Shown piece by piece: positions 12,351-23,016 of a stretch of DNA of 64,000 nt (position 1 is the stretch's first letter; every line of letters begins with the position of its first letter). The notes under the pieces are model-generated. The model did no database searches. It was not told where the DNA came from and worked only from the letters and a program-made list of their open reading frames with translations. Position numbers and translations under genes: made by a program. The stretch is taken from NCBI GenBank assembly GCA_001599755.1, contig BCHX01000011.1, positions 1-64,000 on the forward strand. Direction: 5' to 3'. The DNA is from Gliomastix tumulicola (taxonomy: Eukaryota > Ascomycota > Sordariomycetes > Hypocreales > Bionectriaceae).

Positions 12351-13594
12351 CGGCTGGGCATCCGTACCAGCTCCGACAGCCATGTTACCCTAAGAAGCTA
12401 TGTAAATTCAACAGTGTATTAATGTGCTTCTATCGCCTTTTCCACTATTCTACCTAGCGGCCGACTCCTCGCACTCACAGACAAGGCTCCAAACAAAGAG
12501 AAAGCCAAAGCGCAAGCAACGTACGAGCTGTTCCTTGACTGAAGGCAAGCAATCTTGATGTGCCCGTTGGAATGCTGGATGTAGTCGTAGGCGAGATCTC
12601 CCAAACATGTGCCGTCCTGCGAGTACGCCACTTCGAACACGACGCCAGGGTAAACCGCCTGGCGATGTTGAAACTGTCTGTCCCCGCTCCCTCAGCAATA
12701 CCCGGGACGATCCCCCGCTGCGTATCTGGGCGGCAAAGGAGCCGGCCTCGTCATCTCGCCAGCCGATCTCTCGGAGCTTATTCCACTTCTTATTAATTCC
12801 GGCGCTAAATAAGCTTACTCAGCTATTTTGACACGGAACGGGCCACGTTCTGTGGGCGAGGTTCGATGTCAATTCTGGGTGCAATGGGTCGACACTACTT
12901 TCTTATCAATGATTGTCGGTTGGGGGACGACGACTAAGATGGGCGGGCAAAGAAAACGTCAGCACATCATAGAGTAGCCAACAAATACACAAACATAGCA
13001 GCCCTCGGCTCTATAGAGCTCTGGTGCGTCTACAAACTCCCCGGGGGGTGGGTTCTGTGCGTTGTGACATCAACTTTCCGTTTATTCTGGAGGTGGCCAC
13101 GAGCCGTGCTCGGTTTTGTTATCAGCTCAGAGTGCGGTGGTGAGGACGTAGGCATCTTTTACCACCATCTGTACGACCGACGCAGTTGCCACACGTCTTC
13201 TTCACGATGGATCAGCCCAAGGCTATTCTGAGACTGTATTGCCGCTACCGGACTCTGATATGAGCTCAATGCACGCAATAGGGTCACGGTTCGTACTGCT
13301 TCCTCGGCTAGCGGGAGGAGGGAAAAGTTTTAGATAAGCAGAGCTTGATTCACTTGGCTAGCCCAAGAACCATGGAAGGTCAATTTAAGGGCCTCATTCA
13401 GACAGCTGTAGAGGCATGGAAGGATACAAATTGAAGAATCGTGATGCTGAACGAACACAAGTCCCTCGTGGGGAGCCGAATCCATCATCTCGTGAAAGCA
13501 GCGGATAGAGGAGCGAGACCACTGCGCTTCAAAGGAGTATACAGCAAGGATGCCCAACCCCGGCGAAATAACGCGCACCATATGTTGCCGACCT
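12351..13594. other. Intergenic region, no gene seen
   Basis: Short ORFs only, none with motifs. Apart from the flanking short repeats I see no ordered structure. Confidence 0.35.
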
Positions 13595-13690
13595 AAATCA
13601 CCCGTGGCCAATCAGACTGTGCTTGGAATTACAGGGTCCCCGTTGCTCATTGGCTACACTCGCCTGTGACTAGCACTTCGTACGGCCCAC
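13595..13690. repeat. Short dispersed repeat, copy c
   Basis: Third copy of the local repeat, with AATCACCCGTG, GTGCTTGG, CTCATTGGCTACACTCG and CGTACGGCCCA in order. It lies just upstream of the cyclin promoter. Confidence 0.45.
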
Positions 13691-13827
13691 CAGTCGCGCC
13701 CATTTAGGTGAGTGGTGCTTAGGAATGCCATCCTCTCCCCATGAGGTACCAGAGTAGGGCTAGAGAAGGCATGTGCCTCGCGAATGGTGAGGCAGACTTG
13801 TGATCATGGGAGCATCTCTAGATGAAG

Positions 13828-13834
13828 TATAAAT
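13828..13834 (+). promoter_or_regulatory. TATA-like box upstream of cyclin gene
   Basis: TATAAAT lies 29 bp upstream of the first in-frame ATG (13857) and 98 bp upstream of the next one (13926). If it is a true TATA box, transcription would begin near 13860, which favours the later ATG as the start codon. Confidence 0.4.
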
Positions 13835-13856
13835 TCCCGTCCAGACCCTGCAGAAG

Positions 13857-14963
13857 ATGTTGCACTCCCAAATTCATTCAACGTCTTCTTCGCTCCCATT
13901 ACATTTGCCTTTGTCCGTTCTTCCCATGATGCCGGACTGTCTCTCACACGGCCCGGGCATGGCTTCGTCAATATTCTCCCGCATGGATCGACTGAACAAG
14001 CCCTTGGAGACTTTGGAGGTTTTGCGTGCAGACTTGCGCATGGTTTCCTATCTAGCCCACGCTGCTCAACGTGTAGTCGCATGCAACGATCAGGCGCAGT
14101 CTCCCCCGTTACCAACTCTTCAAGAGTTCATCCACTGCCTAGTTTCCAAGTCCAAGGTCACAGTGCCTACTCTGATGTCGAGCCTCGTCTACATCAGGCG
14201 CTTGGAATCCTGTCTCGCGCACCCCATCACAGGTGCCCGAAGCACAGGTCATCGCATCTTCCATGCTTGCCTCATCCTTGATGCCAAGTATCTACACGAT
14301 CATTCGCCCTACAACAAGCTCTGGGCCGTTTGGACGAACATAGCCACAGAGGAATATCAGTTCGGCTTCAATATACACGAGGTCAACGCTATGGAGAGAT
14401 GCTTGCCTATCAACCCACAATGGGACGCCCATATTTCGGCGGGGGATCTCGAACACGAGCTCCATCTCTTTCTCAGTTTCAAGACTCACCAAGAAAGGCT
14501 TGAGGCTGCCGCTACCCTCATCCTCCTTTCAAAGCGTCCCACCACGTTCGCCCCGACCGGCAACGAGCCCGCTCACTATATAGCGAAGAGAAAAGGGAGG
14601 ATTGGGTCTAGCCATGGCCGGCTTCGATCTCGCCATTCCCGCCGCAGCGATGTGCGGCGGATATCAACATCTTATCCCAACCCGCACCAGTCTTCAGACA
14701 AGAACACCCAAAACGAGATTGCAGAGAACCTCCGATCTAAGGGCTGGGTATTTCAAAATCTTGGAGAGACTTGTCAACGCCAAGAAGACCATGACGTCTC
14801 AATGGAAGCAAACTACCCGACGCACCACCTCCCTCCTCCCCCACCTCCTGAGCAGACAGGGAACCCCACCGACGACTATGTTCGGATGCTCCAAGCGTTG
14901 GAAAGGGGTAATAAGGAACTCCTGGGGAAGACCAGAGCTAGCCGTGGCCACGAGGGTGCGTAG
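13857..14963 (+). CDS. Pho80/PCL-type cyclin
   Basis: Predicted regulatory partner of a Pho85-type cyclin-dependent kinase, which in fungi links phosphate and nutrient state to transcription, glycogen and cell-cycle control. The cyclin box is at about residues 85-210 and follows the Pho80 pattern: LPTLQEFIHCLV, then TPTLMSSL-like TVPTLMSSLVYIRRLE, then GHRIFHACLILDAKYLHDHSPYN, then the MERCL/ER segment after FNIHEVNAME. The C-terminal third is polar and basic (GRLRSRHSRRSD) with a seven-proline tract, likely disordered. The longest frame starts at 13857, but a TATA-like element at 13828 makes the ATGs at 13926 (residue 24) or 13959 (residue 35, MASSIF) more likely. No intron is needed and the frame is intact. 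The CDK-binding residues cannot be checked by eye. Confidence 0.8.
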   Translation: MLHSQIHSTSSSLPLHLPLSVLPMMPDCLSHGPGMASSIFSRMDRLNKPLETLEVLRADLRMVSYLAHAAQRVVACNDQAQSPPLPTLQEFIHCLVSKSKVTVPTLMSSLVYIRRLESCLAHPITGARSTGHRIFHACLILDAKYLHDHSPYNKLWAVWTNIATEEYQFGFNIHEVNAMERCLPINPQWDAHISAGDLEHELHLFLSFKTHQERLEAAATLILLSKRPTTFAPTGNEPAHYIAKRKGRIGSSHGRLRSRHSRRSDVRRISTSYPNPHQSSDKNTQNEIAENLRSKGWVFQNLGETCQRQEDHDVSMEANYPTHHLPPPPPPEQTGNPTDDYVRMLQALERGNKELLGKTRASRGHEGA

Positions 14964-15334
14964 TCAAGCGAGGAAATCCTGGAAGAAAGAAAATCTCTTA
15001 ACCAACCCTTAAAGTACTGCCGATAATATCGAATAAGACTTGATAGCCTGACTGTTTCAACAGTGACATCCTGCCCGCCCCCATTTCACATGACCAGAGA
15101 GGCGGCCAAGCCTATCACTGCAGTGTATATACGCCCGAGGCCAGCTCACCATCGCCACCCATTCAAACGATCCCGCCAGTTGCATTCAGATGTACTGGCA
15201 AGAGAGTGGCTGGATACCATCACTCCGTCTATAGGGTAGGCACCGCGTCCAAGCTCTCCAGGACAAAGCTTCACCGGGGCAGATGACATCGGCGTCTGCT
15301 TCAGCTGCCGCCTCTTCTTACCTAGGCATCAGTA
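14964..15334. other. Short intergenic gap between convergent genes
   Basis: Contains the 3' ends of the cyclin gene (+) and the small secreted protein gene (-). No gene is seen and no clear polyadenylation signal stands out. Confidence 0.4.
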
Positions 15335-15973
15335 CTAAGCATAGACCTCCCCGCCGGTACCGTACGCGATGTTCATCACGGGCGAGTCCAGCTGGTGAGG
15401 GACGCCTAGCCCCGAAGGGCAGAAGGGCTGGTTGCTGACGGCGAGGTCGACGGTGCACACCTCATCAACGCCCCACCGGCAGACCGGATCCTGGATGTTG
15501 AGCAGCTTGAGGTTCTGCCCGACCCACGAGGGGGCGCTCATGCACGAGGCCGCGTAGCCCATGCTGTTGCTTGCCGACAGCGGCAGGCGCCCATCGTCGT
15601 CCAGGAGGTGGGCGCACTCGCCCGCGTCCACATACTCGTACGCCATGGCGATGCCGCCCCCCATTAAGGGGGTCTCGGCGGCGGACTTGCCGTTCTGCAG
15701 ATAGACCCAAGCATCGTAGGAAATGTCGTAGGCTCCGGCGGAGCTGTCAATCTTCAGGACGTGGGTGGAGAAGTCGCCGTGGGTGATGCTGACGCAGATG
15801 TCGTCGCAGCTCACGGCACCGGGCCAGTACGCCACGCGGTTTGTGTTGATCTTGCAGCCGAGGACGCCCACGGAGGAGGAGTACTGCTCGTGCGGCGTCA
15901 CATCCGCCGTGCCGCCGCGCGTTGTGGTCTCGGCGGCTGCCGACGCGACGAGGGTGAGGACGGAGAGCAACAT
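15335..15973 (-). CDS. Small secreted Cys-containing protein
   Basis: 212 residues from the ATG at 15973. The frame is open 107 codons further upstream, but this start gives a signal peptide (MLLSVLTLVASAAAE), so it is preferred. The mature part has regularly spaced cysteines (VGVLGCKIN, GAVSCDDICV, AGECAHLL, AASCMS, DPVCRWG, EVCTVD, QPFCPSG) that suggest about four disulfides. The segment AYDISYDAWVYL resembles the conserved core of expansin/barwin-like double-psi barrels; I recall fungal secreted proteins of this kind but cannot name the family. The likely location is extracellular. The role is unknown (cell wall or host interface are possibilities, inference only). No intron is needed and the gene looks intact. 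The upstream ORF extension to 16294 is Arg/Pro-rich and probably untranslated. Confidence 0.7.
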   Translation of the reverse strand: MLLSVLTLVASAAAETTTRGGTADVTPHEQYSSSVGVLGCKINTNRVAYWPGAVSCDDICVSITHGDFSTHVLKIDSSAGAYDISYDAWVYLQNGKSAAETPLMGGGIAMAYEYVDAGECAHLLDDDGRLPLSASNSMGYAASCMSAPSWVGQNLKLLNIQDPVCRWGVDEVCTVDLAVSNQPFCPSGLGVPHQLDSPVMNIAYGTGGEVYA

Positions 15974-16642
15974 GGTCAAGGCGGTAGAGGGCGGTCCAGC
16001 GAACTGCTTCGTGTCAGCCCGGGGGGCCGAGGGCGATGTGCTGGTCAAGGGGTACGCATGGTCGTCTTGTATATGCGGGACGCGTAGCGAGGCGTGCTTT
16101 GGGACGTCGGCCCCATGCGTCCGTCCGCGCACCGCGCGCCGCTCGAAGGCGGTTCTGGACGCGGCCCGGTGGAAAGTGGTCTCGACAGCAAGTGTCCCAA
16201 CTCTCGTGCCCAGCAGCGGCAGAACCGATTCTTGCCGTCTCCGTCCCAGATCTGTTCCAAGTGGCGGCGTCGGAGGCCCTTGCTCATCTATCACTACGCC
16301 AATACCAGAGCGCAGGCGTGAACAGCCGCCTTTCTTCTGTCCATTGCGATGGAAACGCCGCCAAAACCTACTACGAGAACGCTATCAGATCGGCCATTCT
16401 GACCGTCCGGTCTTCGGCAGCAGTCAACTTCGCCAGCTTGATCAGGGAGAAGAGGGCTTTTGCGGGATGAATGGCTTCAGGATCGCTCGCCATACTCCTA
16501 CCGCGCATCGCCCGCTCTTGAATTTCATCACCTCCCCCCCTTTCCAGTCCTTCTCCCGGCGGAGAGGGGTTCGGAATCGGAACTGTGCGGAGGAAGACAC
16601 GCTCAACCTCCGCATCCCGCACTGAAGCCGTAAAGGGATCAC
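15974..16642. other. Intergenic region between divergent genes
   Basis: Promoter region of the secreted-protein gene (-) and of the broken conserved gene (+). Long readings here (for example plus 15765-16625) are mostly the shadow of the secreted-protein gene and its upstream frame. A TTGTATATG block at about 16066-16074 could be a weak TATA element for the minus gene. Confidence 0.35.
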
Positions 16643-17611
16643 TTGATGTTTCTGGTATTATTCGCTGACCGCCAACGAACCCGACCGCGGCCACTCCGTG
16701 AGCGTGCCTGTGAGGAGAAGCTTGATGCCGCTACACTTTGCAGTCTAAAGGACGAGCTTCGCGGGTATATCAGCCTTCTCTGGCGTTACGGTGTGGCGTA
16801 CATAGTGAAGGAGCAGAACATACACCTCCACAAGTTCTACAAGCGGAGCGAGGGCGGCTCCCCTTCCTGGGTCTTGTTCTTGGACAAAATAGGGCACGAG
16901 TGCCAATACTGGTCGCGGGCGGAGCGGGACGGTTCGGACGTCTTTGCAGGCTTGAAGGCAAAGCAATTGCACAGGGTAGAGCGGTTGATGGCACCACTAG
17001 AAGCAGAGGCGACTAGGCTTGCACTCGAGGACATGAGCCTGGATAGGCCTGGCCCTCATGCTCGAGAGGATAGGGCATATAGTGGATAAATATACCTCGC
17101 TACACTCCACCGTCCGGGCCCAGCCAGCAGAGGTGTCGGGTGCGCTTGCAAGACGGAAGGAGCGCCGCCGCGCCGGCGCGGACACAGTGTCGGGCCCGCC
17201 CGGTGACGACACGGCTAGACGGCGGCACGAGGGGAGCCGTGCAAGAGGCATGCACGTATGAAGGTAATCAACGGGCATCAAGTCGAGCTGGCGGCTCTGC
17301 TCAGGCGCAGACGGAAGCACGCCAGGGCAGTCTCCGTTGGCGCCCGGAGCTTTGAAGGGGGTGTCTTGGATGTTCTTCCTGGTCTCACCCAAGCTTACCA
17401 CCTGTCGCCGATCGGCACATACGAGTACGTGACGAAGTTGGGAAGCAGTAGTGCCGTACAACTAGATGGCTTATGCTGGGGGCTCAACCATCGACGAGCT
17501 AGCGGACTTGATCCTGACGGAATGTCAAACCAGTACCGCCTACTCGGAGACAAGTCGCGAAGCGAGCGGCGCCTGCCGCGGGCAGTACACTATAAAATCA
17601 TTCAAATCAAT
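16643..17611 (+). pseudogene. Frameshifted conserved fungal gene, unknown function
   Basis: Three consecutive segments in three frames read like one conserved fungal protein of unknown function that I recall only as hypothetical. Segment 1 (16643-about 17045) has ELRGYISLLWRYGVAYIVKE, PSWVLFLDKIG, AKQLHRVERLMAPLEAEA and LALEDMSLD. Segment 2, in frame +1, continues as LALMLERIGHIVDKYTSLH (17058-17261). Segment 3, from 17258 in another frame, has VINGHQVELAALLRRRR, LPGLTQAYHLSPIGTYEYV, GLCWGLNHRR and LDPDGMSNQ. No intron signals explain either frame change, so small indels near 17045 and 17255 are the simplest reading. Introns or assembly errors remain possible. The protein is probably soluble, with a helical N-terminal half. 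The gene is called broken rather than multi-exon because the homologous blocks abut. Confidence 0.5.
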
Positions 17612-17711
17612 TATAACCAAATCAATTCCAATTCCTATTTTCAAAAATTCAATTCAGTTTGCTTTTGTGAAGAATCAATCTCGATTTTTCCGGATTTGAT
17701 TTGGTTTGATT
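17590..17711. repeat. AT-rich tract of CAAATCAA-like motifs
   Basis: Local AT-rich island made of repeated AAATCAA/AATTC words on the left and their reverse complement (GATTTGATTTGG) on the right. It could fold back on itself. It looks like simple-sequence DNA, not coding. Confidence 0.6.
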
Positions 17712-18615
17712 GAAGCGCTGGCGGTCACTCGCAAGTGGACAGACCCGCCGACCCGGCTGCGCGGACCAGAGATCCTTGTCAACTGGCCCAAACTTGATTA
17801 TCCCCCACCTGTCGCCACAGAGGGGAGCCGGCGTGGCGCTTTCTGGCCCGTCCTCAGAACACCTACCAAGCCACGCTCCAAGGCCCCGCCCGCCGCCTAA
17901 TCTCGACACGGCGACGAACCCCTGCCTCCAACCCAGTTGTGGCCGTCGTATTTTCGAGTTGATGTCAGCTCCACGAAGACTGACGACACGGACCTGCACA
18001 GGTTCCCAACTGCGCAGGGTAGGCTGAGGTGCAGGGTAGGGTCGATGGTCAAAAGTGGACGTCCCAGGGTCATGTCCGCCCCACTGACCCGGGTTGGCCG
18101 TTATCACCTCTTCGTATGGCAACCTAGGGACGTGACTGGCTGTTAGTCGGCTCCGCGGCTCGTGCTGATCTCAGCCCAGGACGGCTCTGCCGACGGTTGC
18201 TTCTCTTCGCCACGGCCCTGAAGACGGGTAGTTGATCGGAAATGAAGTGCATCTGCAGGCTCGGCAAAGCAAGAAACAGCTGAGCTGCGTAGTTTTCCGC
18301 AGGGGGCACGTAGGTCTGCATTCCAATTGGTCCCTGTCATCTCGGCCTACTGCTTGTACTGTACTTAGCTTGGCCGCTAGTGCTAGTCGGCTAAACGCAT
18401 AGAAACACAGGCCTCGAACAGACAAGGGCCGATCAGTTGACATTATCCACGTGGCGTTCTCAAGTGAAGCTCGTCCATTCATCTATCGTGAAATGTCGGG
18501 CGGGTCTCTTGTACACGGAGAAGATGAAGATGTACATCAAGTCCCGCTCATCTCTCCCGCCCTTTCGAAAGAACTCCGCCGCAAAGTCCAAATCCCCTCG
18601 GCCCAATGCGAGCCC
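17712..18615. other. Intergenic region with short repeat remnant
   Basis: No supported gene. A block at 18041-18082 (GTCGATGGTC then a GGACGTCCC-like segment) recurs in diverged form at 20607-20647, so a small dispersed repeat has left fragments here. Confidence 0.35.
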
Positions 18616-19095
18616 TTAGCTAGCCTTTCCGGATGTCTCCGCGCGATAAGGTGGCGGCTTATTGTCCATGGTCGCTCCCCCGCCGTAGACCTGCCAGTGA
18701 CGCACGTCGATCGCGTCGATCTTATCCCAGTCAGGACCCCAGTACGATAGGTGCCACTCATCGACTGGCTTACGGAATGTCCCCTCAGGCTCGCCAGCAA
18801 AAAGCGATATGTATGGTAGACGTTTGAGAACCTCCTTCACCACCCTCCGTACCTGGACACGACCTCTCTTCCTGAGCCATCCCTCTCCCACGATGATTCG
18901 ATTCCCATCGTTGTTCTTATAAAGGTAGTAATGCACCGTGCCATCAGTGAATTCGAACTCGGCGATCGGGTGTCGGCGACGATTGGGTTTGTCGTTAAAG
19001 TCCCAGTGACCACCGGACAGGTCGATATGCGTTGGGACTTGGCGACTCATTAGCACAGTCCTCTCGTTTCTCATGCTGGAACCGGATTGATCCAT
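18616..19095 (-). CDS. Small hypothetical protein, 159 aa
   Basis: The uninterrupted frame begins MDQSGSSMRNERT and ends with a stop at 18616. No family is recognised. The composition is credible for a folded soluble protein: aromatic- and charge-rich segments include GGHWDFNDKPNRRRHPIAEF, TVHYYLYKNNDGNRIIVGEG, a basic helix (LRKRGRVQVRRVVKEVLKRL) and EWHLSYWGPDWDKIDAIDV. The YLYKNND...IIVGEGWL part could be a small beta-sheet. An alternative start is Met9 or Met16. There is no signal peptide or membrane segment and the neighbours give no clue. Coding status is inferred only from composition and frame length. Confidence 0.5.
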   Translation of the reverse strand: MDQSGSSMRNERTVLMSRQVPTHIDLSGGHWDFNDKPNRRRHPIAEFEFTDGTVHYYLYKNNDGNRIIVGEGWLRKRGRVQVRRVVKEVLKRLPYISLFAGEPEGTFRKPVDEWHLSYWGPDWDKIDAIDVRHWQVYGGGATMDNKPPPYRAETSGKAS

Positions 19096-20776
19096 TCTCG
19101 CAGGACGTATGGTGAATGAAAAATTGAAGTGTGTATATCGAATTGGCCACGGAGTCGGGGTCGTAGAGAAGCTTTATAGTTGTGTCCAAGAGTAGGCTGA
19201 CTTCGGTCATCCATGCCTCGGGATGCTTCTTGTGCCTCGTGATGCCGGATGTTTTTCATCAGGCTAATCGTAGCTTGCATATGCACGCGGCTTGAGGCTT
19301 GGCTAGTAGATTTGAAATTATTCTCACGCCTTAGCCCGACCCCTTGAGGAGCAACCTTGCAGCAAAGCCTTGGGCTGGGGCTGGCTCTATCCCTCATCAG
19401 ACTATCCTCTGTCGAGCATCTCTGGTCCAAACTGTCGGCGCCTGGACGCATCTACTGCGCTTTGGAGCGAGGAGACTTGGCTGACGTGCATCTTTGGAGC
19501 CCGTCGGTCCCTGGTCAAATACGGTGCCCAGAAGCGCGCGGATCTGCAGCCTGCTCCTTGAAGGCTTCATCAATCATCCGTCATGGTTCCTCCCTGGGCG
19601 TCGTTGGTCGGTGGAATGCGTCGTCCACTTCCACAGATCCACACGGCCTTCGTTTCTTACCGCACATGAGAGAGAAAGCATTGACGCTTTGGGCCTCGTT
19701 GGTCCCGGTCATTGCCCGCCCGGTCCTGGTGGTCTCGAATTGGATTATCTGCATACGTAGGAGCCGACACATGTGAGAGACGGAATGAACGGTGAACCGT
19801 TTCAAGACCGATCCGACTGTGGCAGCCAGCCAGCCTGCAACATCACAAGAAGGACGGGATGTACGGACAAATCGGTAATTCTGGACCTCACGCCGATGCA
19901 AGCAAAGTTGGAATGTGCTGGCCACCAGCAGCGAATAGCGCGTTAAGGACCGTCTCGCCCATGCCGGATTGGGTCTTGGTCTCGTTACAGAGCACGAGTC
20001 CTCCGGGAGGGAAGGATATCAGGCGACCCGGTGGTGACCTACCCACCTGGGAAACCATCAGAAGCTGGAGTGACACTTCGAAGCGAAGCGTGAGAAAAGT
20101 ACACTCACAGTGCTCAGTGGTCACTGGGCTCACGGAGGCCCGCCGGAACCAAGTCCTAGGCTGGCACGGCTGGGCATGGTGACCACCAACAAGGGTGAAG
20201 GTGGACATACCAGTTGGCGAACGGACTTCTCCTTTGTTTCCCAGTTAGTCCCATAATCGTGGACCTGGTGGTGCGGCGACTACTGGACACAGCATGCCCG
20301 ATACCACGGACGTCCTAGCCAATGGGATCTCCGGAGGGACAGTGACTCGCGCCAAAGGCAGGGTTTGTCATTGGGCATGTGCTACTTATGCTGCGCAGCA
20401 AGGATCGGCAGTCTAAGTCATATCTATACGTAGTTATCCTACTGTAGAGAACAACTGGCTCAGTACAATTTACCGCACCGATCCTACGGGCGCACACACT
20501 GATACTCCTCACGGTCGGAACCACAAACATGTATCCGGTTACGTAATGGTGGTTTCCACAAAATTCCGACCACGCAGCTGTGAAGGAAGGATGAGGCGAG
20601 GGGGTTGTCGATGGTCAGAAGTAGGCGTCCCGGGATGACCTCGCCTACCGAAGCCTGGGCGGGCCTCACTTACTAAAGGAAACACGAAATATGTGAGAGG
20701 AGACTGAGCATATCATGTATCATATACCATACGCGGCGGACCCCATCGGGCATGGGACGGTCACGGTAGAAGAATG
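19096..20776. other. Intergenic region, no supported gene
   Basis: Overlapping ORFs on both strands (19.3-20.2 kb) carry no motif and none has splice support. A diverged copy of the 18041-18082 block lies at 20607-20647. Confidence 0.35.
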
Positions 20777-23016
20777 CTAGAGAGTAGGCGAAGAGAAAAG
20801 ATGTCGTTGCACACCCTCTAGGATCCTGGCACTGGCCCGGGCTCGTTGCAGGAACTGGCGGGTGGACGCGGTCATCCCCTGGAGGAGGTCTGCTAACTCC
20901 TCCTCGTCGACATACTTCGAGAGGGCCGGGTGGCGGTACGCAGCAGAGAGCAGACACAGATAGACCCACTGACTATCCCCATGTTAGCAGGTGTCGGAGT
21001 AAGAAGTGAGAAATACACCTATGCAAAACCTGTTGCAAAGACATCGACGATGGCCGGCCGCTTGCTCCCCAGGTCGTGTGATTGACGGATGCTTTTCACC
21101 AGAGCCTCGATCGCCTTCTGCGCGAGTCCATGTGCGTCCGGGCCTAATGTGTCCGAAGGTTGGTGGAAGCTGGTTGAAGATGGTATGATTTGGAGCAGTT
21201 GCGTGACGGAGGGCTGGTACGCGGTGGCTTGGGTACTCCAGTACGTGGCTCGTAGTCTCGCGACTAGGATGTCGTCCGTGGGGTGCGCTGCCCTCAACTC
21301 AGACGCAAGATCCGGGACAAGCCACTCCAGATCGGACAATGACTCTGCCAGTACTCTAGCATTGTAGAGCTTAGATTGTGTTGGCATACCAGGGTCATAA
21401 AGCACCCTGTGTATCTCAGTCAGATGTTTCCTCAGATATTGGGCAAGATAATGGTGGTGAATCTCGTCACTGAAGCCTTGTACTAGTGCCATGTTCGGGA
21501 AAGGCATATGATCAAGGTACGAGAGCAAGGTGGACGGTGGCAGTCGTAGATCCGCACTCAGCTCTCTCTCCAGCTGCACGTACGTCCAGAAAGCCAATAG
21601 AAGATTGTTCTCATGGAGGTCTTGAACAAGTATTTTGTTTTCCTCGTACTGCTTGAGCCGTGCGAGTATTGGAGGGAGGAGAACCTCTAACTGGAGACGA
21701 GCTTGGTGAATGTGAGCCAGGCTTTCCGGAAGCCGACCCAGGTGCCCTAGATATGGGCTGGCAAAGATATTGGGATAAACGCTCTCGAGGTCCTTGATTG
21801 AGTCTTTGGGACCGTTCAAGATGCCCAAGGCACATGTAAAGTGGTGGAGGCCAGGAATGCTTTTGTCGCCTTCCGAGCTACCTGGAGTAGGAGCCGTCTC
21901 GGAGGTGTAGGTTGATGCCTGTCGGTTCGGGGGAACTCCCACGGGAGGGCAGCGAGGCGAGTGGTCGGCGTGTGGGGGACGGCTAGCGCGGCCCTGGTGC
22001 TGGCAGACTTCTCCAATAGCGAGAACTATGAGAACAGTGGCAGTGGCTAGGGTGCGCGGCAGTGGCCCGAGTCCCGCCTGCCTCCCATTATGTAAAGAGC
22101 TGCTTAGTCCGCTAGGCGTGGTAACTCGCTTCCTCTTGGTCCCGTGTATCTGGGATGTGAACGCCGTGGGCGCACGAATGGGGAGAGCTGGGTTTGGGGT
22201 TAGTTGATTGCTGGCCGTTTCCCGAGCCCCGCACAAATCTCCGAGAAAGCCTCTAACCCAGACATACAACGTGCCTGGTCCAAAAATCGGATGTATCTGA
22301 AGTACGTGGGATTCGAAGCTCTGAACGCACCCCCAGACCTTGGACTCAGAGAGCTCGGAATCATGGGGGCCATCCCTCGCTGCGGTGATGGGCTCGCGGA
22401 CTTGCTCTCGGGTGGTACAACATTCTCCGAGGCACTGGGGACTCTTGCCTTGGACATGAAGCTTCGTGAGCTCCACGACCGATAGCCATTCTATTGGCGA
22501 TGGTAGGAGTACAGTATGGCCGACCGGACAAGCAAGTTGGTTAGGCGGTATGAGTGGCTCTGGCTTCGTGCTGGCCTCGCCGCTTGCTATTGTGTGCGAA
22601 CGGTCTGGGCCAGGCGCCATCCTGCCCTGTGGCTCGAAATTGTAGCATGGCTCAGACTGGCTGCCAAGAAGGGAGACCCATTCGCTGGAGCGCGCAGGGT
22701 TCTGTTCCATAAGGGGCCGCTTGAGAGACGCTGCCGGTCTGTCGGTGGATTGCGCGTCGGTGCGCGCTTCCAGCCGTACTACCCTGGCCTCCACCCGCTC
22801 AACAGGGCCAGACCAGCTGTCTACGGTGGATTCCACGCCCCAAACGGCCGGAAGCCCTGAGGGATCATTAATCTTGGTGGCGACGCCTGTCCAGGCACAC
22901 ATGGTACCGCTTCGGCGCTCCGGGTGCCGCCGCTTCCTATGGTGACGCGTCTCTAGGCCTTGGGACTGGAGATGACGGCCCACAGCTTGATAGAGGCCCC
23001 GAGATACCTGATGCAC
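20777..23016 (-). pseudogene. C6-type transcription regulator with amber at splice junction
   Basis: The main frame (23016-21019) reads like the body of a fungal Zn2Cys6-family regulator: a linker near the N-terminus (TKINDPSGLPAVWG, then a VERVEARVVRLEAR coiled coil), the middle-homology signature FESHVLQIHPIFGPGTLYVW, then IPGLHHFTCALGIL, HIHQARLQLEVLL, LLLAFWTYVQLERELSADL and YLRKHLTEIHRVLYDP. It ends VFATGFA-TAG. The TAG (21021-21019) sits where relatives have AQW and is followed at once by a GTGTAT donor. A 50-nt intron (21018-20969, branch GCTAAC, acceptor GTCAG) then leads to WVYLCLLSAAYRHPALSKYV up to a stop at 20777. Reading TAG as mutated CAG restores the family. No intact Cys6 cluster is visible; only CHHRK-like basic residues precede MCAWTG (ATG at 22902). 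Alternatively it is a shortened protein losing its last 64 residues. Confidence 0.65.

Noticed and set aside
22516..22945. Plus-strand ORFs opposite the C6 regulator
   Set aside because: Antisense shadows of the regulator frame.
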